Below the pieces are notes generated by a model, which did not search any database, was not told the origin of the DNA, and saw nothing but the letters and a program-made list of their open reading frames with translations. Shown in pieces: positions 1 to 5,570 of a DNA stretch of 9,968 nt. Made by a program: the position numbers and the translations under genes. Source of the DNA: Candidatus Fischerbacteria bacterium RBG_13_37_8 (GTDB lineage: Bacteria; Acidobacteriota; HRBIN11; MFGW01); contig MFGW01000171.1 of the NCBI GenBank assembly GCA_001780385.1, forward strand, positions 17,433-27,400, in the 5' to 3' direction. Within the stretch, counting starts at the first letter, position 1. Each line of letters begins with the position of its first letter.

Positions 1-1637
1 TTCAGAACATAGCGCGCTCCCGGACAACCCGTGCTATCTGCACGATAGATTTTATACGTTGCAGCACCGGAAACGGTATTCCAGTTTAGTGCTACTGAAT
101 TGTTCCCAGGCGTTGCAGTTACTCCTGAAGGTGCGGATGGTACCGTACTGCAATACTGGCATGCATTCAGGACTCTTAATAAACCATACCCCCAGGTATT
201 GTTAGGTCCAGTTACATAATTGCCACCGCAACTTTCGATAATAGAAGTGAGGCGATTGGCTGTAGCAAACATTATAGTACGGGTCGCTGCAATATCATTC
301 TTCAATCCCGGCACACAGGACCACAATAACGCTACTCCTCCTGCCATGCAGGGGGTTGCCATGCTGGTTCCACTCATAGTTGTATATGAGGTATCATTGG
401 AATAATATGAAGACCGAATATTAGAACCGGGTGTCACCATTTCTGGTTTCATTAAATTAGTATTGTCAGCATATCCACGACTGCTGAAACTGGACATGGC
501 ATCAGATGAAGTGGTTGAGCCCACGGTAAAAGTATTTTGATAAATAGAGGGAGGATCATTAATAGAATTGCAGGATGAGCCATCATTTCCTGCTGCGTCA
601 ATAAACATTATTCCTGCGGCAGTATGCGCATCTACTGAGGATTGAAGCTGACTCCACGAACATCCTTCTGATGGCGGGCAAGTCCAGGAATTGGTAGTAA
701 GATCTGGCGCTTTTAAAGGATCTCCCTGGCTCGGATTGCCTCCAACCGGGTAAGGAGCAAGGAAAAAATCAAAACATTCCGTATACGTAGCAGGCGTCCC
801 GTTGCCCTGGTTCATGTTGCGGCATCCTATCCATTTCGCACAGGGCGCCACACCAACCTGGTTTGTAGGAGCAGTAGTACAGTCTGTCGTATAATTACTG
901 CCAAGCACCGTTCCACAGGTATGCGTCCCATGACCATCATCATCACATGGCTGAGTGGAATTTGCTCCACATATACCCCCCCCTGAATGAATCGAATCAT
1001 GCCAATTATAATTATGATCCGCCGTCGTTCCATTCCATCCACGATATTGATTCTTCAGCGCCGTATGAGTCCAACGATAACCAGTGTCCTGTGCTCCTAC
1101 AACAACACCTTGACCGCGATATCCTAAAGCCCATACTGATGGAGCTTGTACTTTCGTGACATTCCATTCTACCGCTGTAGGTATATTTACCGAATTGAAA
1201 TCCGGCACAGGAAGATAATTATGAATGACAGGATTACCATAAATATGCTCAATATCATCACGCTTTGCAATTTCAAGCACTAACTTCCTGTCCGCCTTTA
1301 TCAATATCGCATTGGTAGTATAAAACCACTGATACTCTATGTGACGTGCTTCAAGCCATCGGCGTAGATCAGCCTGACTCCTGTTCGCAGCATTCAAAAG
1401 CGTCTCATAAACAAAACGAACACGTGCTTCTTTATCAAGGATCTCGTATGCCGGTGATAAATCCGGTCTTTCTTTCATGTGAATCATTACCTCTGCCTGT
1501 TGATTATTAATGGTGTTTTGAACAACCCAAGGATGAATTTTCTGCAGCAGATCACTTTGTGCAACAGCAGGTGCACTGAATCCGGAAACAGCGAAAACAA
1601 CAAGAACAATCGTAACAGCCAATACTATATTCCTCAT
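1..1637 (-). CDS. Secreted subtilisin-like serine protease (S8 family) with FN3 domain, C-terminus beyond window
   Basis: This is a secreted endopeptidase of the subtilase family; 545 codons are visible and the frame is still open at base 1. ATG at 1637-1635 has a strong GGAGG at 1650-1646, 8 nt away. A signal peptide ends at about residue 26 (APAVA before QSD). Residues about 48-138 look like an I9-type inhibitory propeptide. The catalytic domain shows the full triad: Asp184 (AQDTG), His236 (DGHGTHTCG) and Ser425 (GTSMATP), plus the oxyanion Asn351 (AAGNDG). Extra Cys residues around the catalytic domain could form disulfides. An FN3 domain begins near residue 499 (PSAPSGVTATPGNNSVALNW) and runs off the edge, so further FN3 repeats or a sorting tail may follow. 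The mature part has about nine N-X-S/T sequons. It is preceded by a promoter and operator-like motif shared with the peptidase and STT3 genes. The family call is firm; the substrate is unknown. Confidence 0.95.
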   Translation of the reverse strand, partial: MRNIVLAVTIVLVVFAVSGFSAPAVAQSDLLQKIHPWVVQNTINNQQAEVMIHMKERPDLSPAYEILDKEARVRFVYETLLNAANRSQADLRRWLEARHIEYQWFYTTNAILIKADRKLVLEIAKRDDIEHIYGNPVIHNYLPVPDFNSVNIPTAVEWNVTKVQAPSVWALGYRGQGVVVGAQDTGYRWTHTALKNQYRGWNGTTADHNYNWHDSIHSGGGICGANSTQPCDDDGHGTHTCGTVLGSNYTTDCTTAPTNQVGVAPCAKWIGCRNMNQGNGTPATYTECFDFFLAPYPVGGNPSQGDPLKAPDLTTNSWTCPPSEGCSWSQLQSSVDAHTAAGIMFIDAAGNDGSSCNSINDPPSIYQNTFTVGSTTSSDAMSSFSSRGYADNTNLMKPEMVTPGSNIRSSYYSNDTSYTTMSGTSMATPCMAGGVALLWSCVPGLKNDIAATRTIMFATANRLTSIIESCGGNYVTGPNNTWGYGLLRVLNACQYCSTVPSAPSGVTATPGNNSVALNWNTVSGAATYKIYRADSTGCPGARYVL

Positions 1638-1735
1638 ATAGGTTACCTCCATAATTTTATTCTCGAAAAATGCATATATATTTTTTAAAAAGACAGTATC
1701 CCCTTCACCTGATTTTCGCACTACAACCAATTCCG

Positions 1736-1751
1736 CAGGAAAATCAATTTT
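1736..1751 (-). promoter_or_regulatory. Operator-like motif AAAATTGATTTTCCTG, copy 1 (protease)
   Basis: Read on the minus strand the 16 bases are AAAATTGATTTTCCTG, with AAAAT/ATTTT arms around a 2-nt centre. It begins exactly 12 nt after the TATAAT, so it lies at about +6 to +21 of the transcript. The identical 16-mer occurs at the same distance from the -10 box of the prolyl oligopeptidase gene, and a slightly shorter variant at the same distance in front of STT3. It could be a repressor operator or an element at the mRNA 5' end; the sequence cannot tell which. Confidence 0.5.
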
Positions 1752-1763
1752 TAACATGCATGC

Positions 1764-1792
1764 ATTATACCCAATAAAAATGCCAATTGCAA
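1764..1792 (-). promoter_or_regulatory. Predicted sigma70-type promoter of the S8 protease gene
   Basis: On the minus strand a -35-like TTGCAA (1792-1787) is followed by a 17-nt spacer and a perfect TATAAT (1769-1764). Transcription would begin near 1757, giving a leader of about 120 nt before the ATG at 1637. The -35 lies 2 bp from the outer end of repeat element E1, so E1 has replaced whatever sequence used to be upstream. The -10 and its distance to the downstream near-palindrome match those of two other genes in the window. Confidence 0.6.
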
Positions 1793-1794
1793 TT

Positions 1795-2101
1795 GGGGTC
1801 GTACCATAACATTAGACTATCGCAAAACATAATCCCAGAGGGCATTTCAAAGGCCTGTCGTAAAATTTCATCGAAATTTGCAAAACAGTGATAAAAGCAG
1901 TAAGTTTTTCCCGGGTGGTCTATTAACGAGATTGCTGATATGATGCCTTGCATTCGTAAACCGATAGTAGAGACCTCTTTCAGAAAAAAAACATCTGGAA
2001 TGCTGATTGCTCATACGTTTATTGCTGAGATTTGGCCACCCACTCTTGAAATGCTGTCAGATACATCATTTGCGGAGTGTCCAATGTCGGGCTTTGACCC
2101 C
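1795..2101. mobile_element. MITE-like inverted-repeat element E1 between tag and the protease
   Basis: A 307-bp element bounded by two divergent arms of the same repeat: R1 (1795-1880, plus orientation) and R5 (2101-2016, minus orientation). Both begin GGGGTC, have an ACATT block ending at position 19 and a spacer of equal length before an AAATYTCA block, aligning without gaps. Shared internal words include GCAAA and GCATTTCAA. R5 begins with GGGGTCAAAGCCCGACATT, identical to arm R2 of E2. R1 instead has GGGGTCGTACCATAACATT and matches the solitary arm R4 at 18 of 19 positions. The loop of about 135 nt (1881-2015) holds no convincing gene and no transposase. The right end overlaps the last codons of tag; the left end abuts the protease promoter. 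It is probably a non-autonomous transposable element or REP-like unit moved by an enzyme encoded elsewhere. Confidence 0.75.
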
Positions 2102-2683
2102 CTCTACAATTTCTTTGTAGCGGAAACAGTCGATAACATGATCGTTGACCATGCCGGTCGCCTGCATGTGTGCGTAGCAAATTGTTGATCCAACGAATTT
2201 GAATCCACGTTTTTTCAAGTCTTTGCTCATTGAATCTGATTCAGCAGTATGCGCAGGAATTTCTTTGATAGATTCCCAGGAGTTAATGATTGGCTTGCCC
2301 CTGGTGAATTGCCAGATATATGCATCAAAACTGCCAAACTCTTTCTGAAACTTGAGAAAAGCTTTTGCATTCTGAATAACTGCGAGGATTTTTAATTTAT
2401 TTCTGATGATTCCCTCATTATTCAGCAATCTTTTAATTTCTTTCTCACCATAGCGAGATATTTTCAGAGGCTCAAAATTATCAAAAGCATCACGGAAATT
2501 AGTGCGTTTGCGAAGAATGGTGAGCCAACTTAAGCCAGCCTGCATGCCTTCCAGCATAAGGAATTCAAATATTATATTATCAACATGCACAGGAACGCCC
2601 CATTCCCTGTCATGATATTCAATATACAAAGGATCGATCCCGACCCAATTGCAACGTTTCTTTTCTTTTTGCTTCAACTGCAT
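2066..2683 (-). CDS. tag: DNA-3-methyladenine glycosylase I (Tag)
   Basis: Tag removes 3-methyladenine from alkylated DNA as the first step of base excision repair in the cytoplasm. From ATG at 2683 the protein has 205 residues against 187 in E. coli. It keeps the family signature CNWVGIDPLYIEYHDREWGVP-like start, the LEGMQAGLSW active-site segment (Glu45, equivalent to E. coli Glu38) and the KRGFKFVGSTICYAHMQA block. All four zinc ligands are present with no indels relative to E. coli: Cys11, His24, His182, Cys186. The frame extends upstream to a TTG at 2779, but that part is translated repeat arm; the ATG at 2683 fits the family start and a promoter that would give a leaderless mRNA. There is no Shine-Dalgarno. 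The C-terminus is odd: from about residue 194 (EGVKARHWTLRK, then TGA) it is encoded by the arm of element E1, beyond the conserved core. Confidence 0.95.
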   Translation of the reverse strand: MQLKQKEKKRCNWVGIDPLYIEYHDREWGVPVHVDNIIFEFLMLEGMQAGLSWLTILRKRTNFRDAFDNFEPLKISRYGEKEIKRLLNNEGIIRNKLKILAVIQNAKAFLKFQKEFGSFDAYIWQFTRGKPIINSWESIKEIPAHTAESDSMSKDLKKRGFKFVGSTICYAHMQATGMVNDHVIDCFRYKEIVEGVKARHWTLRK

Positions 2684-2689
2684 AGGAAC

Positions 2690-2718
2690 ATTATAATTTA
2701 TATAATGATTGGGGTCAA
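2690..2718 (-). promoter_or_regulatory. Predicted promoter of tag, -35 box inside repeat element E2, leaderless mRNA
   Basis: On the minus strand TTGACC (2718-2713) is followed by a 17-nt spacer and TATAAT (2695-2690). Only 6 nt separate the -10 from the ATG at 2683, so transcription should begin at or next to the start codon. This agrees with the absence of any Shine-Dalgarno. The -35 hexamer is part of the GGGCTTTGACCCC outer end of arm R2, so the element supplies half of the promoter. Confidence 0.65.
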
Positions 2719-3048
2719 AGCCCGACATTAGACGCTGTTGTAATGCAGTCCCATGGTGAGTTCCAAGCCCGTATTGCAAAATTTCAGCAAAAAACGCTGA
2801 AACGGATTTGTGCTGCTATAAACAGCGTACGATTGAAGTAAGCTATGCCTGAAAACCAAAGGCAAAAGGATCATGTTGCTTTCCTTTATCTGTGAGTCTA
2901 TTTCTTATGTTTTCCCATTTCAGCTATTCGTAGAGTTTTCTGTCTGCGAAATAACACCCAGGCGTTTTTTGCTGAAATTTCGCAACGACCCTCCATGATG
3001 CAGTCCCTGACTATGTTATACGAATGTCTAATGACGAGCTTTGACTCC
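2711..3048. mobile_element. MITE-like inverted-repeat element E2 between the peptidase and tag
   Basis: A 338-bp element with arms R2 (2711-2797, plus orientation) and R3 (3048-2961, minus orientation). The outer ends agree at 20 of 23 positions (GGGGTCAAAGCCCGACATT followed by AGAC versus the R3 copy), and the inner ends at 23 of 24 (TTGCAAAATTTCAGCAAAAA and following bases). The middle of the arms is more divergent but of equal length. The loop (2798-2960) has no ORF of note and no transposase. The right end contains the last codons of the prolyl oligopeptidase; the left end provides the -35 box of tag. Both E1 and E2 have ATT before GGGGTC on the left and CTCTA after GACYCC(C) on the right. 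I see no clear target-site duplication. Transcribed, it would fold into a long hairpin that might also end the peptidase mRNA. Confidence 0.8.
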
Positions 3049-5184
3049 CTCTATTAAGAAGGAATACATTGCGGTGAGTTCTTCGATGGTTTCGCTGAGG
3101 GGTGTACCGATGCCATGACCGGTTCCGGAACTGGTGCGAAGCAAAATAGGATTCTTGGAGGATGTTGCTGCCTGCAGACGTGCGGTCATTTTCCTGGAAT
3201 GCATTGGATCGACGCGTGGATCGTTGGCGCCTGTCATAAAGAGAATTTCCGGATAAGCGGTACCATCCTTCACATGATGATAGGGTGAATAATCATACAT
3301 GGCTTTAAACTGTTCAGGATCTTTTACTGTTCCATATTCCGGGATATTAAATTGACCGTTAGGTGATTGCTCCATGTGAACCATGTCATACAATCCCACG
3401 AATGACACTGTTGCTTTAAACAGATCCGGATGTTGTGTGATCATTGCGCCCATAAGCAATCCGCCATTGGAGCCGCCCGTGATCGTCAATAAATCAGGTT
3501 TGGTATAACCGGAATCTATGAGAAATTTCATGACAGCAGCAAAATCATCGAAACAATTCTGTTTTTTGGTCAGCATACCTGCTTTATGCCATTCCTCACC
3601 ATATTCACCGCCACCGCGGATAATGGCGACTGCATACACACCGCCCTTTTCGATCCAGATTCGCATAACAGGATTGAACCTGGGAGTAACGCTTACATCA
3701 AATCCGCCATAACCTGACAGCAGAACCGGACTAGAACTGTCAAGTTTTGTATCTTTTTTCCGGATAATATTGACAGGGATTTTGGTGCCATCTTTAGAGG
3801 TTGCATATTCGCGTACTACCTCAGTATCTGAAAAATCAACCGGTGATTTGATAATAAAGCGGGTTTTTTTTGTTTTTCCGTTAGCTGGATTGAACAGATT
3901 CCATTCTTTGGGAGTTATATATGAAGAAAAGCTGTAGAGAATTTCATCGCCATCGAGTGCAGTAACTTCATGAATGTTGGAGAAAGCGGGAATTGCCGGG
4001 TTGGCTTCCTGATTACCGTCATGATCAAAAACCTGTATTTCGGATGGACCACCGAGCTGGTACGGTATATAAAGGTATGACTTAGTTGCGATAAAACGTG
4101 ATGTTATCCCGAACGAATCAATAATAGTATCTTTGCCTTCGGGGATGATAATTTGTGCTTTATCAAGACCGGGATGTGCCAGGTCAATACGAAGAATTTT
4201 TTTACGGGGTGCATTCTTTTTTGAGATCAGATATAATGATTTGGGACTTCCAAAAATAGCTTCAGCGACTCCATCTTCATAGTTATATAATTGCTTTACC
4301 GTTTTATCAGGGTCAACGAGATAAAAAGCAAATTTACCGCTGTCACCATATTGAACAGTAAGAAGCGCATTTCCACTTACGGGCTCAACATCAATCTGTA
4401 TCTCTGCAATGCGCGGGAAATCTTTCCCAGCAACATAACTATCCTCTTCAGGTATTGATCCGAGTTTATGAAACCATACCTGTTGATAAAATGAAAGGTT
4501 TTCATCGGAACGTTCACCTTCTCTCGGATAGCGTGTGTAATAAAAACCGGAATTATCCGGGATCCAAGCCAAAGAACCACCGGCAGTGCCTCCATTGACT
4601 CGCTCAATTATGACATCAATCTGTTTTCCAATCCCAGCTTCAAAAATATGCACATCTCCGCTTTCAGAGCCTTCGCTAGATATAGAAACAGCAACTAATT
4701 TTCCATCATGGGAAGCTACATACCAATCAATGGCAAGAGCACTCTTTGGATCACTCTTATTTGGATCAAAGATTATTTTTTCTCCTTTTGGTTCTGTTTT
4801 AGAAGTCATGCAAACCAGCATGGGCTGATCCATCCCGGGAATATCTTTCATGGCAAATAATCTACCTTTTCTCCATTGCAGGTCATAATAATTAATGGAG
4901 GCGGAATTATAAATATCAGTAATTTTTTTTCGTAATTCAGCAACTCCAGGTAATCCTGTAAGGAAATCGCGCGCATACTTGTTCTGTGCATCACTCCATT
5001 CCTGTACCTTTGGATCAGCCCAATTTTCCAGCCATCGGTAAGGATCGTTAATCGTAACACCATGAAATTCTTCCGCCACATTATGTTTTTCTGCTTTCGG
5101 AGGCATCTTCGATTCCTTTGAATACACTGCGAGAATTAAGAAAAGAGGCACTATTCCCAATAATATAAATATATTTTTATTCAT
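3028..5184 (-). CDS. Secreted prolyl oligopeptidase (S9A family)
   Basis: This 718-residue serine peptidase of the prolyl oligopeptidase family cleaves short peptides after proline (family knowledge); porcine POP has 710 residues. ATG at 5184 has AGGAG at 5194-5190. An N-terminal hydrophobic segment (residues about 4-20) without a lipobox Cys implies export to the periplasm or outside. The typical start (GVTINDPYRWLEN) leads to the seven-bladed propeller (about 80-430) and then the alpha/beta-hydrolase domain. There the RGGGEYGEEWHKAG motif and the triad Ser572 (GGSNGG), Asp655 (NDPRVDP) and His690 (GTGHG) are intact, with the conserved Arg657 two residues after the Asp. The last seven residues, EGVKARH, are encoded by the end of element E2 rather than by family sequence. 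Its promoter shares an architecture with the S8 protease and STT3 genes. Confidence 0.96.
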   Translation of the reverse strand: MNKNIFILLGIVPLFLILAVYSKESKMPPKAEKHNVAEEFHGVTINDPYRWLENWADPKVQEWSDAQNKYARDFLTGLPGVAELRKKITDIYNSASINYYDLQWRKGRLFAMKDIPGMDQPMLVCMTSKTEPKGEKIIFDPNKSDPKSALAIDWYVASHDGKLVAVSISSEGSESGDVHIFEAGIGKQIDVIIERVNGGTAGGSLAWIPDNSGFYYTRYPREGERSDENLSFYQQVWFHKLGSIPEEDSYVAGKDFPRIAEIQIDVEPVSGNALLTVQYGDSGKFAFYLVDPDKTVKQLYNYEDGVAEAIFGSPKSLYLISKKNAPRKKILRIDLAHPGLDKAQIIIPEGKDTIIDSFGITSRFIATKSYLYIPYQLGGPSEIQVFDHDGNQEANPAIPAFSNIHEVTALDGDEILYSFSSYITPKEWNLFNPANGKTKKTRFIIKSPVDFSDTEVVREYATSKDGTKIPVNIIRKKDTKLDSSSPVLLSGYGGFDVSVTPRFNPVMRIWIEKGGVYAVAIIRGGGEYGEEWHKAGMLTKKQNCFDDFAAVMKFLIDSGYTKPDLLTITGGSNGGLLMGAMITQHPDLFKATVSFVGLYDMVHMEQSPNGQFNIPEYGTVKDPEQFKAMYDYSPYHHVKDGTAYPEILFMTGANDPRVDPMHSRKMTARLQAATSSKNPILLRTSSGTGHGIGTPLSETIEELTAMYSFLIEGVKARH

Positions 5185-5327
5185 GAATTCTCCTTTTATT
5201 TATTTTTGTTCTTTTTTCTTTTAATATTAGAAACATAAGCATCTGCTGGATATACTCCATGCTTTTGCCCTTCCTATAAAAACTATTCCATTTTGACAAT
5301 GTCTTTGCAGTTGCAACCAAAAATTCC

Positions 5328-5343
5328 CAGGAAAATCAATTTT
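5328..5343 (-). promoter_or_regulatory. Operator-like motif AAAATTGATTTTCCTG, copy 2 (peptidase)
   Basis: The same 16 bases as in front of the S8 protease, on the same strand and again exactly 12 nt after the TATAAT. Sequence similarity continues a little downstream (GGAATT and GGTTG occur after both copies). Its position just inside the predicted transcript suits a repressor site or a 5' mRNA element. Confidence 0.5.
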
Positions 5344-5355
5344 CAGCATAGAAAG

Positions 5356-5384
5356 ATTATAGGTAAGAAATCAGACAATTTCAA
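5356..5384 (-). promoter_or_regulatory. Predicted sigma70-type promoter of the prolyl oligopeptidase gene
   Basis: On the minus strand TTGAAA (5384-5379, 5 of 6 to consensus) is separated by 17 nt from a perfect TATAAT (5361-5356). The start point would be near 5349, giving a leader of about 165 nt. The -35 is part of a 19-bp block (5398-5380, TTCCCTATTTTTAGTTGAA) that recurs with two differences in front of STT3. Confidence 0.7.
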
Positions 5385-5464
5385 CTAAAAATAGGGAATT
5401 GCACTAGCGGAAGGAAAAGATTTTCTTAGAAGACTTCATCATCATTTTTAAGGATTATATAAAA

Positions 5465-5546
5465 TTCGTGTAAATTTTGTGTGACAGAGCTTGAAATGTC
5501 CTTCCATACCGCATTGCAAAGGGTGCAAATGTTATGGTCCGACCCC
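5465..5546 (-). repeat. Solitary repeat arm R4 behind STT3
   Basis: Read on the minus strand it begins GGGGTCGGACCATAACATT, 18 of 19 identical to arm R1 of element E1. It continues with a similar ACATTTCAA..CTGTC and AAAATTT block at nearly the same spacing (one base longer). The GGGGTC end lies 24 bp past the STT3 stop codon and faces it, as in the two other cases where an arm meets a gene end. No partner arm is recognisable within the spacer, so this is either a decayed element or a single-arm insertion. Confidence 0.65.
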
Positions 5547-5570
5547 GCTTATCTTGTTGAATATTTTTAT

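Larger units (their letters stand above)
5185..5570. other. Spacer between STT3 and the peptidase gene
   Basis: This 386-bp AT-rich spacer holds the solitary repeat arm R4 behind STT3, the predicted peptidase promoter with its operator-like motif, and the peptidase ribosome binding site (AGGAG at 5194-5190). No gene is supported in it; the plus-strand frame starting near 5481 simply reads through the repeat and the antisense of STT3. I see no clear intrinsic terminator for STT3. Confidence 0.7.

Noticed and set aside
1765..1953. Minus-strand 62-codon frame through arm R1.
   Set aside because: It is translated repeat sequence without a family; the three protease promoter elements lie across or beside its end.
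2684..2779. N-terminal extension of Tag to a TTG at 2779 (32 extra residues).
   Set aside because: The extension translates repeat arm R2, has no ribosome binding site, lies upstream of the predicted -10 box, and the family start fits the ATG at 2683.
1795..3048. Integron attC sites around tag.
   Set aside because: No GTTRRRY/RYYYAAC core sites; the repeats are long paired inverted arms with conserved GGGGTC ends and no integrase is present.
5273..5299. Alternative peptidase promoter TTGTCA...TATAGG.
   Set aside because: Spacer is only 15 nt and the -10 is poor; the TTGAAA-N17-TATAAT upstream is far better.
1795..5546. An open reading frame running through all five arms, ending in (M)xxFDP-like residues, suggesting a transposase remnant.
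   Set aside because: Most arms stay open in that frame, but substitutions change residues freely (SGF, LWY, TSF, WSD), so there is no sign of protein-level conservation, and R4 is shifted by one base.
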